A DNA stretch of 64,000 bases from Hyphomicrobiaceae bacterium. GTDB lineage: Bacteria; Pseudomonadota; Alphaproteobacteria; Rhizobiales; Hyphomicrobiaceae. This document shows positions 18,497 through 28,344 of the stretch, piece by piece. The DNA is taken from contig WBUN01000017.1 in the NCBI GenBank assembly GCA_008933705.1, positions 20,853 through 84,852 on the forward strand, written 5' to 3'. A program made the position numbers and the translations under genes. How positions within the stretch are numbered: position 1 is the stretch's first letter; every line of letters starts with the position of its first letter. The notes below the pieces were generated by a model. That model was not told where the DNA came from and searched no databases. It saw only the letters and a list, made by a program, of their open reading frames with translations.

Positions 18497-18951
18497 GCCC
18501 GGCCACCTGCGCATTGGGCCGAGTAGGTGCCGTCCGACTCCGCTTCGCGAATGGCATCGGACACGATCGTCGAGATCTCGCGCGCGGCCTCAAGATGCAT
18601 CTTGAGGACGGAGCGGTTGACTTCGAGCTTCTGGCGCAGCCCCCCCAAGCGGGCGATGATCGCCCCGTCGGCTCCGCGGCCGGCGAGCTGACGCAGGACC
18701 TGGTTGAGCTCATGCAGGCCCTGGCTCTTGCGGTTGTTGAAGTCCCTGAGGTCGACCGCAGCGCGGCTTTGCAGGGCGGCGGTTTCCAGGTCAACGATCT
18801 CGGACAGTCGCAGGATGACCTTGTCCAGCAGGACATGCGCTCCCTGCGCCTTGTCGTGTGCGGTGACGGCGCCGGCCGCCATGCGACTGGGTGCCTCCGC
18901 ACCGTTGCCAGTCCCGCTCTCGGCGCTCGACCGGAGATATTCCTCCAGCAT
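18493..18951 (-). CDS. FlgN-like flagellar export chaperone
   Basis: A 152-residue helical protein. From about residue 35 it reads as two long amphipathic helices (LLDKVILRLSEIVDLETAAL and RQKLEVNRSVLKMHLEAAREISTIVSDAIREAESDGTYS). The pattern resembles FlgN, the chaperone for the hook-filament junction proteins FlgK and FlgL, both encoded in this same operon upstream. There is no signal peptide. The call is by fold pattern and context, not by a unique motif. It is coupled to the membrane-anchored protein downstream and lies 3 nt after the FlgJ-type gene. Confidence 0.6.
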   Translation of the reverse strand: MLEEYLRSSAESGTGNGAEAPSRMAAGAVTAHDKAQGAHVLLDKVILRLSEIVDLETAALQSRAAVDLRDFNNRKSQGLHELNQVLRQLAGRGADGAIIARLGGLRQKLEVNRSVLKMHLEAAREISTIVSDAIREAESDGTYSAQCAGGRA

Positions 18952-18954
18952 CGA

Positions 18955-19551
18955 TCAGCTCCGCTTGGGCGAGGATTGGACGCCGATCACGCTTGCGGCG
19001 TCGCGGTCACCGGTCGCGGGCGCAAGGTTCGGCAGCATGCTGAGCAGGGAAGGCGCGGGGCCTGTCGCACTGGGAGTCGCCGCCGGCGCAACAGCCTGGG
19101 GCATTGTCGCGGCAGCGTTGCCTCGACCCTGGGCAAGCTGCTTGGCAAGCCCGACCTGCCCGCTCTGTGCGAGCTCGGTTGCGAGCTTTTCGGCAAGCAT
19201 GGATCGCCAAATCTCACCGGCCGTCCCCTTGCCGAAGACCGTCTTGGCGTTCTTCGGCAACATCGACTGGATGAAGCTCTGCAGAATGAATGCCTCGAGC
19301 TGCCCGAAAGTGTCCAGGCGCTTGCGCACCTGGGGCTGCAGCCCTGAAGCCGGCAGGCTGGAGGCGCCCTTGAGGGTATCGGCCGGACGAGCCTGATCTG
19401 CCTCCGTATTGGGACGCACCTCCGCCACCTCGAAGCCGCTGCCCGAGTTCACTCTCAGGCTCCGCAGGCGCTCGACAGCGGCTTGATAGCGGTGAGGGTC
19501 TACGGCGTTTGCAACGCCGAGGACGATGTCCGACGGAGGCGTAATGGCCAA
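18955..19551 (-). CDS. flgJ: FlgJ-type rod-binding protein
   Basis: A 198-residue protein whose central part (about residues 80-140: LEAFILQSFIQSMLPKNAKT, followed by GKGTAGEIWRSMLAEKLATELAQSGQVGLAKQL) is the rod-binding domain of FlgJ. It lacks the C-terminal muramidase domain of enteric FlgJ, as usual in alphaproteobacteria, where a separate lytic enzyme opens the peptidoglycan. The C-terminal 50 residues are Ala/Pro-rich and probably disordered. It sits between the FliJ-like and FlgN-like genes. Confidence 0.85.
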   Translation of the reverse strand: MAITPPSDIVLGVANAVDPHRYQAAVERLRSLRVNSGSGFEVAEVRPNTEADQARPADTLKGASSLPASGLQPQVRKRLDTFGQLEAFILQSFIQSMLPKNAKTVFGKGTAGEIWRSMLAEKLATELAQSGQVGLAKQLAQGRGNAAATMPQAVAPAATPSATGPAPSLLSMLPNLAPATGDRDAASVIGVQSSPKRS

Positions 19552-19613
19552 GGCGTGAATCCGCTGTTCTTTGATGCCGAGGACGAGTATGCCCGGACAA
19601 ACTTGCGGGAGCC

Positions 19614-20000
19614 TTATGGCGGAGGGCTCGAAAGGCGATCGAGTATCTCTTGCAACAATGCGCGCTCGCTTTCGCTCCGTTCCTTCTGGTTGAGCTTGCT
19701 CGAAAGTCTTTCCGCGCGCTTGGCGAGTGCTGCCTGCTCCAGCAGCTTGAGGGCTTGAGCGTCTTTCCTGCGGCCGACTATCTCCGCCTGCTCCGAGAGC
19801 GATCGCAGACGGCGCGCCATCGTATCGATGAACAGCCCATGCAGCGCCGTATCGTCATTGAGGGCCGAGATCAAGTCGCGCTTGGCTGTCTCCAGCTCGG
19901 ACAACTCCCGTTTCAGATCGGCGAGCCGCGCCTCCTCGATGTCGTGAAGCTGCTTCTGGGCCGACCGGATGCGGCGGGCACGCTGCGCGCGTGTGCTCAT
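19614..20000 (-). CDS. fliJ: FliJ-like coiled-coil export protein
   Basis: A 128-residue, highly charged, almost entirely coiled-coil protein (KRELSELETAKRDLISALND, then MARRLRSLSEQAEIVGRRKD and LLEQAALAKRAERLSSKLNQ). Size, coiled-coil content and location 5 nt after fliR suggest FliJ, the stalk protein that fits into the FliI hexamer and FlhA. The sequence family is poorly conserved and no signature residue clinches it. The start at 20000 is the first ATG after the fliR stop. Confidence 0.55.
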   Translation of the reverse strand: MSTRAQRARRIRSAQKQLHDIEEARLADLKRELSELETAKRDLISALNDDTALHGLFIDTMARRLRSLSEQAEIVGRRKDAQALKLLEQAALAKRAERLSSKLNQKERSESERALLQEILDRLSSPPP

Positions 20001-20005
20001 CGCGT

Positions 20006-20755
20006 TCAGCCTGCGGCGAGCCAGGCCATGAAGCCTGTAACGAAGAGGCGCAAGGTCTCGCCGATCGTGAAATAGAGCATGATCAGTCCCCCGGCGAGCA
20101 CAAAGGGAAGCGAGATGAAGTACACGGGGATCTGCGGCACCAGCTTGCTCGCGATCCCGACCGTGAGATTGATGATCAAGGCGTAGACGATGAACGGGCT
20201 GCTGACCTGCAGCGCAAGGAGGAAGGCGCTCGAAAGGGCGTCGGTCAGCTTGCCGAGACTGAACTCGATGGCGATGAATTCGGTGACAGGCAGGGCGGAA
20301 TAGGAACCGAGTAAGGCGCGCAGCACCTCCCAGTGCTGCTCCGTGAGAAAGAAAAGAACGGTCGCAGTCAGCGTCACGATGGTGGCGAATGCCGGCACCG
20401 GCTCGGAATCCTCGATGGGTGCCCCAGGCATCGTGCCGAAGCCGATGAACATGGCGGCGGCGGTGGCCATGAACTGCAAGGCCATGAAGAACAGCCGTCC
20501 CATCAACCCGACGAGCGCGCCGACCATGGTCTCCGAGACGAGCAGCGCAAGCTGTCGCTGGGGAGAAAGATCCGGCAGCGCCTTCTGAAGCACGGGCACA
20601 AGCACTGGGGCGAGGGCGAGCGTGATCGCAACGGCGACAAAGAGGCGGACCTGCACCGGAATGCGCGAGCTCGAAAACCCGGGCATCAGCATCAGACAGC
20701 CGCCGATTCTGCAGAACAGCACGAATGCGAGCAGGACTGTGTCCGGTCCGATCAC
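20006..20755 (-). CDS. fliR: flagellar export gate protein FliR
   Basis: A 249-residue membrane protein with about six helices. It starts at a GTG overlapping the flhA stop (GTGA junction), so the longer in-frame extension is discarded. Family features include the [19 protein letters not shown] start, the [28 protein letters not shown] helix and FQI-like [19 protein letters not shown]. FliR with FliP and FliQ forms the helical export channel. Confidence 0.95.
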   Translation of the reverse strand: MIGPDTVLLAFVLFCRIGGCLMLMPGFSSSRIPVQVRLFVAVAITLALAPVLVPVLQKALPDLSPQRQLALLVSETMVGALVGLMGRLFFMALQFMATAAAMFIGFGTMPGAPIEDSEPVPAFATIVTLTATVLFFLTEQHWEVLRALLGSYSALPVTEFIAIEFSLGKLTDALSSAFLLALQVSSPFIVYALIINLTVGIASKLVPQIPVYFISLPFVLAGGLIMLYFTIGETLRLFVTGFMAWLAAG

Positions 20756-22842
20756 GAGATGGTGCCAAGCGACTTGATCTGAACGCCGCGTGCAATCTCC
20801 ACATGCGAGAGCACGGGAAGGGTTGCAAATAGCCGCTCCATCACCATGCGAACGTAGGGCCGCGCATCCGGCGCAGCCACCAGCACGAACTGATGCCCCT
20901 GGTCCATGTGGCTGCGTATGGTCTTGGACGCCTCGGCACCGAACTGCTCGATGAGCCGCGGATCGATGTCGAATTCGACGACGTCGCCCTTGGCGTCTCG
21001 CTTGAGGCTCTGATGGAACGCGAGATCCCACTGATTGCCTAGGCGAAGGACCTTCAACACGCCGTTGTCGGCCAAGTCCCCGCAGATCTGCTGCGCCAGG
21101 CGCATGCGCACGTGCTCCGCGAGCTGCTCGGGCCTGCGAACGTGGGGGGCAATCTCGGCGATGGCCTCAAGGACGAGATGGATGTTGCGGATCGAGATGC
21201 GCTCCGCGAGCAGAAGCTTCAGCACGGCCTGTATGCCCGAATACGAGATCTGCGACGGCGTGATCTCTTCGAGGAGACGCCGGTACTCGGGATCGAGCCT
21301 CTCCAGGAGCAGGCGCATATCCTTGTAGGACAGGAGCTGGGCGAGATTGTTGCGGATGACCTCGCGCAGATGCGTCAGCAGAACCGACATGTTGTCCACG
21401 GGCTTGAAGCCCGCACGCTTGAGATTGCTGACGAAGGTCTCGGATATCCAGACCGCCTTCATGCCGAAGGCCGGCTCCCTGGCGTCGTCGCCGGGCACAT
21501 CCGGGCGAGGGCCTTCCCCGGTGATGACGAGGACATCCCCGAGACGGAGCTCCTCGCGCGCCACCACCGTTCCGTGGATCTTGATCTGGTATGTCTTGGG
21601 GGGCAAAGCCAGATCGTCGCTCAGCTTGATCTCGGGAACGACAAAGCCGTACTGCTTCGCAAAGCTGCGCCGCATCTTGGCGACGCGCTGCGCCAACTCG
21701 CCGTGCGCCTTCAGCAGCGCGCCCGAAATCTGCTTGCCGAGGCTGAGCTCTATCTCGGCAGTCTTGAGCGATTCCTTGATCGATTGCCTCGCCTCCTCTT
21801 CGGCCGCCTGCGCCGCTTCCCTCGCCTTCGCTTCCTCGGCGGCCCGGACCTCGGCGCGTCGCCGCGGGATCGCGATGGCAATGGAGGCCATCAGGGCGGC
21901 CAGAAAAGCGAAGGGAAGAAACGGAAGGCCGGGGGCCAGAGAGAGGACGAACATGACAAAGCTGGCGAGAAGCAGGGCCCGCGGATAATGCCCGAGCTGG
22001 CCGAACACCGCCTTCTCGGCAGAGCCTCGCGTGCCGCCTTTCGAGACGAGAAGGCCGGCGGCCAGCGAGACGATGAGGGCCGGAATCTGGGTCACGAGGC
22101 CGTCGCCGACGGAAAGCTTGGTGAATACGTCGGCGGCTGCCGACGGTGTCATGTCGTGACGGGTCACGCCGATCACGATGCCGCCGAAGACGTTCACGGC
22201 GGTGATGATGAGGCCGGCGATCGCATCGCCGCGCACGAACTTCGAAGCGCCATCCATGGCGCCGAAGAACGCGCTCTCCTCCTCGAGCTCGCGCCGCCGG
22301 CGGGTCGCCTCCTTGTCGTCGATCAAGCCGGCGTTCAGGTCGGCGTCGATCGCCATCTGCTTGCCCGGGATCGCATCGAGCGTGAACCGGGCGCCGACCT
22401 CGGCGATTCGGGTGGCGCCCTTCGTGATGACGAGGAAGTTGACGGTTACGAGGATGACGAAAACGATGGTGCCGATGACGAAGTCGCCGCTCATCACGAA
22501 GTTCGCGAAGCCGGCGATGACGTGCCCGGCGGCCGTGTAGCCCTCCGCACCGTTGGACAGGATAAGGCGCGTGGTGGCGATATTGAGTGCCAGACGCAGC
22601 AGCGTCGCGATCAGCAGAACGGTCGGGAACGCGGAAAAATCCAGGGGCTTCTGAATCCACAGCGCCACCATGAGGATTAGGACAGACAGCGCTATGGAAA
22701 AGGCGAGGCCGACGTCGATGACCGCCGCGGGAAGCGGCAAGAACAGCACCGTCAGAATGAAGACGATGCCGACCGCAAAGCCAACGTCTTGAGCGCCTCT
22801 GCGCTCCACTGCCTTGATACCGGAGGCCGTCGTCGTCGCCAT
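20752..22842 (-). CDS. flhA: flagellar export gate protein FlhA
   Basis: A 696-residue export gate component with about eight N-terminal membrane helices (residues 20-320) and a cytoplasmic nonameric-ring domain. The FHIPEP-family loop ([36 protein letters not shown]) is intact. The C-terminal [24 protein letters not shown] block is where chaperone-substrate complexes dock. The gene lies between fliQ and fliR in the rhizobial order and overlaps fliR by 4 nt. Confidence 0.98.
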   Translation of the reverse strand: MATTTASGIKAVERRGAQDVGFAVGIVFILTVLFLPLPAAVIDVGLAFSIALSVLILMVALWIQKPLDFSAFPTVLLIATLLRLALNIATTRLILSNGAEGYTAAGHVIAGFANFVMSGDFVIGTIVFVILVTVNFLVITKGATRIAEVGARFTLDAIPGKQMAIDADLNAGLIDDKEATRRRRELEEESAFFGAMDGASKFVRGDAIAGLIITAVNVFGGIVIGVTRHDMTPSAAADVFTKLSVGDGLVTQIPALIVSLAAGLLVSKGGTRGSAEKAVFGQLGHYPRALLLASFVMFVLSLAPGLPFLPFAFLAALMASIAIAIPRRRAEVRAAEEAKAREAAQAAEEEARQSIKESLKTAEIELSLGKQISGALLKAHGELAQRVAKMRRSFAKQYGFVVPEIKLSDDLALPPKTYQIKIHGTVVAREELRLGDVLVITGEGPRPDVPGDDAREPAFGMKAVWISETFVSNLKRAGFKPVDNMSVLLTHLREVIRNNLAQLLSYKDMRLLLERLDPEYRRLLEEITPSQISYSGIQAVLKLLLAERISIRNIHLVLEAIAEIAPHVRRPEQLAEHVRMRLAQQICGDLADNGVLKVLRLGNQWDLAFHQSLKRDAKGDVVEFDIDPRLIEQFGAEASKTIRSHMDQGHQFVLVAAPDARPYVRMVMERLFATLPVLSHVEIARGVQIKSLGTIS

Positions 22843-22931
22843 ATCCCGCCCTCAGCGTCTCTCAAGTCCGGGAGAATCGCTGACGAACCTTGTGCGAAGG
22901 TTCTCGCCCCACCGCTCGTCGGCGTCCGAAG

Positions 22932-23198
22932 TCAGAACCCGTTCTCGATGCGCAGGTAGATCTGCTCTGCAAACGTGTAGATCACAGTCCCGACGAAGGG
23001 TGCGGTCAGCGAGGAGACGACCAGGATGGCAATGATCTTGGGAATGAAGGTCAGCGTGATCTCCTGCACCTGCGTCAGCGCCTGCAGAAGAGCAATCGCA
23101 ATGCCGATGACCATGGCCGCTCCGACCGCCGGGCTGGAAGCGACGATGACCGTCCAAAGTGCCGACTGAACAATGTCGAGGGCGTCTGCCTGATTCAT
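22932..23198 (-). CDS. fliQ: flagellar export gate protein FliQ
   Basis: An 88-residue protein with two membrane helices (ALWTVIVASSPAVGAAMVIG and FIPKIIAILVVSSLTAPFVG) separated by the conserved LLQALTQVQEITLTF. Length and hydrophobic profile are exactly those of FliQ. The ATG at 23198 lies 2 nt from the flgD stop. It is followed by an 89-bp gap before flhA. Confidence 0.95.
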   Translation of the reverse strand: MNQADALDIVQSALWTVIVASSPAVGAAMVIGIAIALLQALTQVQEITLTFIPKIIAILVVSSLTAPFVGTVIYTFAEQIYLRIENGF

Positions 23199-23200
23199 CT

Positions 23201-23593
23201 CTAGGCGACCGTCACGCCCGCTCCAAGCGGCACTTCCTGGCCGTTCTCCAGAATGGCCACGGCCCCGCCCGAGATGATGCGGACGGCGGCGATGGTGCCG
23301 GCCGTTTCGCCATCCGCGGACAACACGGAGCGTCCGATCAGACCTTCGGCCTGCGACAGGGCCGACGAGGTCATCAGCGCATCGAGCTTGGCATTGGTCT
23401 GGACGGCCTGCTCGACACTCGAGAACGACGCGAGCTGGGAGATGTACTGGGCCGAGTCGATCGGTTTGGTCGGGTCCTGATTCTTCATCTCCGCGATGAG
23501 AAGTCTCAGGAAGGCGCTGTAGTCGAGCGTGGCGGACTGCTGTGCGGCTGCGGTCGCCGTCGTCGTCTGCGAGCTTGTGCTTGTCACTTGCAT
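23201..23593 (-). CDS. flgD: flagellar hook scaffolding protein FlgD
   Basis: A 130-residue hook-cap protein. The N-terminal FlgD signature is present: DYSAFLRLLIAEMKNQDPTK, then QYISQLASFSSVEQAVQTN. It stops after the first beta-rich region (IISGGAVAILENGQEVPLG), so it is the short rhizobial form lacking the C-terminal FlgD Ig-like/tudor hybrid of enterics. It overlaps flbT by 10 nt. Confidence 0.95.
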   Translation of the reverse strand: MQVTSTSSQTTTATAAAQQSATLDYSAFLRLLIAEMKNQDPTKPIDSAQYISQLASFSSVEQAVQTNAKLDALMTSSALSQAEGLIGRSVLSADGETAGTIAAVRIISGGAVAILENGQEVPLGAGVTVA

Positions 23594-24033
23594 GATGCGG
23601 CCTCGAGTTGTTTGCGGTCTGAATCGCCATTCGCTTCCTTTGCCTGCATGAGGATTGCTTCCTCGAGCGGGAATAGGCTGCGGATTGTCTTGAGCGCGTC
23701 GAACACCCGATGTCGGCCGATCAGCTCGTCGACCGCCCTCAGACCGGCGATGATGTGCGGGTTCTGGAAGGATCCCAAGAGGGGCGGGTGCATGCTTTGA
23801 AACACTTCGCTGATCCCGGCGGCATTGGCTGGGTCGATGAGCATCGTCTGCACGACGAAATAGAGCTGTCGTAGCGGCGTGTTGGCTTCTTCCGGCTGGA
23901 TAACGTGGTTCTCGAGCAGAAACGTCACGTCGTTGAGGAACTCCACCGAAACCTTGCGGTCCACGCGCAGCACCGCTCCATTGACGTAGAGCTTCTCACC
24001 AGGACGCAAGGAGATGTGCATGGCCTTCTTCAT
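23584..24033 (-). CDS. flbT: flagellar biosynthesis repressor FlbT
   Basis: A 149-residue post-transcriptional regulator of flagellin expression; in Caulobacter FlbT binds the 5' leader of flagellin mRNA. Family features are HISLRPGEKLYVNGAVLRVDRKV, FLNDVTFLLENHVIQPEEANTPLRQLYFVVQ and the C-terminal LIGRHRVFDALKTIRSLFPLEE. The ATG at 24033 overlaps the flaF stop, deciding the start against the internal ATG at 24021. Its expected target is the leader of the flagellin gene at 2177-3121. Confidence 0.95.
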   Translation of the reverse strand: MKKAMHISLRPGEKLYVNGAVLRVDRKVSVEFLNDVTFLLENHVIQPEEANTPLRQLYFVVQTMLIDPANAAGISEVFQSMHPPLLGSFQNPHIIAGLRAVDELIGRHRVFDALKTIRSLFPLEEAILMQAKEANGDSDRKQLEAASCK

Positions 24034-24377
24034 TGCAGGCCGTCGCGGATGGCGGTCGAGACCTCGATGATCGCCTTGAAATTCTCCGATTTGCCGAGCC
24101 GGATCTGCTCGGATTCCCGCATCACCCAAAGGCCGATGGACACGAGGTCGGCGCGCAACGGCTTCGGCAGCGCATTCTCGGGCTTGGCAAGGTCCTCAAT
24201 GAGAATTCCCCACAGGCGCTGGACGAACAGCACGGCCTCGATCGCTTCCCGCGAAGAGACGCCTGCTTTCTCGGCCGATTGCAGAAGCTCGATGGATCGC
24301 TCCAGTGCCTGCCGTTCCCGCTCGCGAGCCTCCTTGGAGGAATCATCGAGCACCTCAGCATACGAGAACTGATACAT
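24030..24377 (-). CDS. flaF: flagellin synthesis regulator FlaF
   Basis: A 115-residue alpha-helical protein with the FlaF pattern (YQFSYAEVLDDSSKEARERERQAL, LFVQRLWGILIEDLAKPENALP and RADLVSIGLWVMRESEQIRLG). FlaF and FlbT act together, with opposite effects on flagellin synthesis, and are found only in alphaproteobacteria. It is coupled to flbT by ATGA and lies 41 nt after flgL. Confidence 0.95.
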   Translation of the reverse strand: MYQFSYAEVLDDSSKEARERERQALERSIELLQSAEKAGVSSREAIEAVLFVQRLWGILIEDLAKPENALPKPLRADLVSIGLWVMRESEQIRLGKSENFKAIIEVSTAIRDGLQ

Positions 24378-24418
24378 GGTAGCCCCCCGCCAATGGTTCC
24401 GTCCTTTGCACGCAACTC

Positions 24419-25468
24419 TCAGAGATACTTGAGCAGGCTGAGCTGCTCGATCCGCGCCGTCATCGCGTATGCCGTCTCGATCTGTGTCAGCAGCGTGGAC
24501 ACCCGCACCGATGCTTCGGCCGGGTCGACGCTTTCGAGGAGATTGATGTGATTGGTGAGGATGTCGATTTGGATCGACATCCGGTCGTTCGCATCCGCTA
24601 TGCGCTCTTGCGCGGTGCCGAGGTTGGCCTGCAGCACGGTCAGCTCCTGCAGGGCCTCGCCCGCGATCTTGACCGCCTGGTCAACGACCGCCTGGAAGGT
24701 TTCCTCGCTCAGATTCGGAATGCCGAGATCAGCGACCATCGTGTAGGCGCTGGCAAGCTTGCGAATGGCCTGTTCGTTGGCATTGGTGGAGGTTTCGATG
24801 AGCTCGCTGGTCGATATGCGGCTGCGCGCGTTCTGGTCGGAGGCGGCCGACCAGTTGGCCGACCAGGACGCGCTGTCGAACAGGCTCGCGAAAGCGCCAT
24901 CCAGGAACGTCTGCATCTGCGCGACCGAGATGTTGGCGACGGCCGGATCAGACTGCGTGACTCCAAATGCGGCAAAGAACGCCGACGCAACGGACTGCTG
25001 GGCCAGAGAGGGCGGGGATGTATCGTAGGTGTTGAGCGGCTTCACGTCTGCGTTGATGCCGGAGAACAGGTATTCCCCATTGACCGCAGTATTGGCGGCG
25101 TCCGTCAGCGAGAGAAGCGTGCTTTTCGCCTGCTCCTGTATGATCGCCGGCCCGGTTTCGCTGTTGCGGGCGCCCAGCAACTGGCCGACGAAGGATTGAG
25201 CGTTGTCCACGATGCCCTGCAGGGCGGCTTGTGTCGTGTCCAAGCGCGTCGCGACGACGGCGTTGGTGTCTGTAATCGTCGTCAGCCGGGAGAGCTCCAG
25301 CCTTAGCGACACCGTCTGTCCTGTCTGATATCCGAGGCTGGTGCCGACGTCGGCGAAACGGCTGGTTGTCACCTCCTTCTGTGCATCGGCGAGCTTCGCC
25401 TGCAGCTTCGTCAGCGAGAGCTTTGTCGCCTGGGAAATGGCGCTCGTGGAGATGAAGGTGGTCTTCAT
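24419..25468 (-). CDS. flgL: hook-filament junction protein FlgL
   Basis: A 349-residue flagellin-like junction protein. The N-terminal ISQATKLSLTKLQAKLADAQKEV helix and the GEYLFSGINADVKPLNTYD segment are FlgL hallmarks. The C-terminus ends in a flagellin-type helix (VDPAEASVRVSTLLTQIETAYAMTARIEQLSLLKYL). The start overlaps the flgK stop by 4 nt. Confidence 0.95.
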   Translation of the reverse strand: MKTTFISTSAISQATKLSLTKLQAKLADAQKEVTTSRFADVGTSLGYQTGQTVSLRLELSRLTTITDTNAVVATRLDTTQAALQGIVDNAQSFVGQLLGARNSETGPAIIQEQAKSTLLSLTDAANTAVNGEYLFSGINADVKPLNTYDTSPPSLAQQSVASAFFAAFGVTQSDPAVANISVAQMQTFLDGAFASLFDSASWSANWSAASDQNARSRISTSELIETSTNANEQAIRKLASAYTMVADLGIPNLSEETFQAVVDQAVKIAGEALQELTVLQANLGTAQERIADANDRMSIQIDILTNHINLLESVDPAEASVRVSTLLTQIETAYAMTARIEQLSLLKYL

Positions 25469-26946
25469 CGGCCCGGCACCACTGCAGCGAGAAGCACATT
25501 GAACATGCCGTCGATGGTCGAGATCAGCTTCGCCGAGGCCTGATAGGATCTCTCCAGCTCGAGGAGATTGGTCATCTCCTCATCGAGGTTGACGCCCGTT
25601 TCCTTGGAAAGGGCCTCCGAGGACCGCTCAAGCAGCGTGTCCTTATAGTCGGCCTCTTCCTGCGCGGATTTGCGCGCTTCCTGCAGCCAGGCTACCGACG
25701 AAGAGGCGAAGTCCGCCAGCGTACCCGACGGTGCACCCTGGGCGGCAGGATCGTAGGAATATTGAACCGAGAAGCCCGCAATGAGCTCGTTGAGGCGATC
25801 GGAGTAACCGGCAGCGCCGGTCGTGTTGTAGACATAGGCCGGATTGCCCGAAATGCCGCCGTCGCGCAGCAGGGCGGCGTCTCCACCCTGGTCCGGATCA
25901 ACGGACGGATTGACCCGGATCGTGCCGGCGAGCCCAACCGAGACGGTAGCGCTCGCGGGAATCGCAGGAGCACCGGGATAGGTGAACAAGCCCGGGACGT
26001 CGGGCAGGGAAGGCGTGGCGCTCTGATCGCTCTCGGCGAATGCCGTCACCAGCGTGCGTGCAATCTCGTCGAGCTGGCTCTGATAGGCCGTTGTGAGAGA
26101 ATCGCGGATCGCAGCGAGGCCCGCGAGCCGACCTGAGGCGGTCGTCATGGTCCCCGAGTTGCCAGTGATCGGCACGCCGTCCGCGTACACGGCATTTCCA
26201 ACAGTCCCGGCATCGAAGAACTGCGTGCGCTCAAACGTTACGCCGCGCGCGCGAACATCGAACAACGTGACGCCGCTGTCCGTGTAGATCGCCATGTCGT
26301 TGTTGTCCCGGGAGACAGCCCTGATGCCGACCTCCTCGGAAATGCCGGCCAGCAGCTGGTCGCGCTGGTCGAGATAGTCCGTGACATCCGCGCCCGCACG
26401 CGTTCCCTCGACAATGCGATTGTTCAGCGTCTCGAACTGAGAAAGCAGAGTGTTGAGCCGTGTCGCCGAGTCCGCCATCCCGGCATCCGCCTGCTGGCGC
26501 ACCTGCTGAACGGTCTGCGTCGCCCTGTTGAGGGCGTCGGCGAGATTGCCGGCAGCGGCAACAGCGGACCGCGCCCGAATGGTGTCATGCGGTGCGGCTG
26601 CGTACTGCTGAAGCGCGTCAGCAAGCTTCTGGACAAACGCGGCCGGCGACACGTCGTTCTCGGGATCGCCGTTCGTCGTGTCGAGCTGATCCAACGCGGA
26701 CACCAGCGCTTTCTGTGCGCTCGCATCGGACGTGGCGCCGAGCACGTTTGCGAACAGGGCGGCGTTGGAGACCCGCGTGATCGAGACGATGCGCACGCCG
26801 CCGCCTTGCGCGGTGACGATATTGGCGATCTTCCGCGACGCGCCGGCAACGCCGGCATTGGCGATGTTGCGCGAAACGACCGACGTCTGATCCGCGGTGG
26901 CGGACAGTCCGGACAGTGCCACATCCAGACTGAGCGAAAGCGTCAT
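25465..26946 (-). CDS. flgK: hook-associated protein FlgK
   Basis: A 493-residue hook-associated protein 1. The N-terminal rod-type motif is ALSGLSATADQTSVVSRNIAN, and the C-terminal ETGVNLDEEMTNLLELERSYQASAKLISTIDGMFNVLL is diagnostic. The length is typical of rhizobial FlgK. It is translationally coupled to flgL and follows flgE by 39 nt. Confidence 0.96.
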   Translation of the reverse strand: MTLSLSLDVALSGLSATADQTSVVSRNIANAGVAGASRKIANIVTAQGGGVRIVSITRVSNAALFANVLGATSDASAQKALVSALDQLDTTNGDPENDVSPAAFVQKLADALQQYAAAPHDTIRARSAVAAAGNLADALNRATQTVQQVRQQADAGMADSATRLNTLLSQFETLNNRIVEGTRAGADVTDYLDQRDQLLAGISEEVGIRAVSRDNNDMAIYTDSGVTLFDVRARGVTFERTQFFDAGTVGNAVYADGVPITGNSGTMTTASGRLAGLAAIRDSLTTAYQSQLDEIARTLVTAFAESDQSATPSLPDVPGLFTYPGAPAIPASATVSVGLAGTIRVNPSVDPDQGGDAALLRDGGISGNPAYVYNTTGAAGYSDRLNELIAGFSVQYSYDPAAQGAPSGTLADFASSSVAWLQEARKSAQEEADYKDTLLERSSEALSKETGVNLDEEMTNLLELERSYQASAKLISTIDGMFNVLLAAVVPGR

Positions 26947-26985
26947 TCAGCTACCTTCAGGTTGCGGAACGGAACGGCGCCATCC

Positions 26986-28245
26986 TCAGCGCTTCAGGTT
27001 CACCAGAACGTCCATCAACTCGGCACCCGTCTGAAACACCTTCGAATTGGCGGTGTAGTTGCGCTCGGACTCGATCATCGTCGTCAGCTCGGAAGCCAGG
27101 TCGACCGTCGACTGCTCCAACGCACTCGATACGACCTTGCCCAAGCCGCCCGATCCGGCAAAACCAATCTGGATGTCGCCGGAATCGACACCGGGCGTGA
27201 AGACGTTGCCGGCCAGCGGCTGCAGGTTGTCGGGGCTCGCAACGTTGGCGAGCGGTATCTGATAGGTCGCCACGCGCGTGCCGTTCTCGAATACGGCGTA
27301 CAAGGTTCCGTCAGCGGCGACCTCGACCTTGCTCACTTCGCTCGGAGCCGTGCCGTTCACCGCCGCGCCGAGAACGGTGAAGTCCGCGGCGAGCTGGCTC
27401 GATTCGGACATATCCAGGGTCAGCGAAGCACCATTGGGAACGGGAATCGTCAGCGAGGTCGGGCTCGCGGAGGCGAGCTGCCCCGTCGTTCCATCGAAGG
27501 AGAGCGTGTCCGTCGCCAGCGGACCCGAGGCGTACGGGAAGCCGCCACCGGATGCGGCCTGCGCGGCGTCGAATACCGCGATCTCCCACGTGTTCGACGC
27601 CGTCTTGGTCGCGTACACGTCGAGCGTCACCTGGTTGCCAAGATTGTCGTAGGCCACAAGGGATGACTTGGCCGTGTAGGTGGAGGTTGCGGCGTTGGCC
27701 GAGGGCAGGTTGGCCGCCGCCACTGACGTGGCATTCGAGGGAAGGTTCACGTAGAGATTGCCCGCCGTCGATGGGCTGGATTGAAGGGCGAGATTGCCGA
27801 TATTGACCGCCTCCAGCCCCGCCGTCCCGTTGGCAACCGGGGCCGGGCTTCCCGACGCCAAACTGTAGCCCATGAGATTGTAGCCGGCGGCATTGACGAG
27901 ATTGCCGTCGCTGTCCTTCACGAAAGAGCCGGCGCGCGTGAGAAAGATCTGCCCATCGGCACCCGTGACAACGAAGAAGCCGTTGCCCTGCACGGCAAGG
28001 TCTGTGACCGATGTCGTGAACTTGAACTGGCCTTGCTCGCTGATGCCGTAGCGAACATGCGTCTCTACGCTTCCGGAGACATACTCCGAGCCGCCCGACT
28101 CCAGGACGAGCGAGGAGAATTCGGTGGAGGCGCGCTTGTAGCCTGTCGTGCTCGTGTTCGCGATGTTGTCTGCAACGGTGCCCAGTCTGTTCGCCTGCGC
28201 AGCCATACCGGATGCGCTGGTCCTCATCATGCCGTATAGGCCCAT
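26986..28245 (-). CDS. flgE: flagellar hook protein FlgE
   Basis: A 419-residue hook subunit. The N-terminus (MGLYGMMRTSASGMAAQANR, then ADNIANTSTTGYKRASTEFSS) and C-terminus (VDLASELTTMIESERNYTANSKVFQTGAELMDVLVNL) are conserved. The middle has DLAVQGNGFFVVTGADGQIFLTRAGSF and a FlgE D2 region rich in Ala/Ser/Thr. It follows rem with a 99-bp gap. That gap may carry the class III-type promoter that Rem activates in Sinorhizobium. Confidence 0.97.
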   Translation of the reverse strand: MGLYGMMRTSASGMAAQANRLGTVADNIANTSTTGYKRASTEFSSLVLESGGSEYVSGSVETHVRYGISEQGQFKFTTSVTDLAVQGNGFFVVTGADGQIFLTRAGSFVKDSDGNLVNAAGYNLMGYSLASGSPAPVANGTAGLEAVNIGNLALQSSPSTAGNLYVNLPSNATSVAAANLPSANAATSTYTAKSSLVAYDNLGNQVTLDVYATKTASNTWEIAVFDAAQAASGGGFPYASGPLATDTLSFDGTTGQLASASPTSLTIPVPNGASLTLDMSESSQLAADFTVLGAAVNGTAPSEVSKVEVAADGTLYAVFENGTRVATYQIPLANVASPDNLQPLAGNVFTPGVDSGDIQIGFAGSGGLGKVVSSALEQSTVDLASELTTMIESERNYTANSKVFQTGAELMDVLVNLKR

Positions 28246-28344
28246 GGTTCATCCCTGTGTGGGCTGATATTGGAAGCCAGATAACCACACACAGCTTGCG
28301 CGAAGCTGGAACGCGGATGATCGCTCCGGACGGAGCGGCGATGA

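Noticed and set aside
21112..22680. Long plus-strand frame of 522 codons
   Set aside because: Antisense to flhA, with a repetitive Arg/Gly/Asp composition and no recognisable fold.
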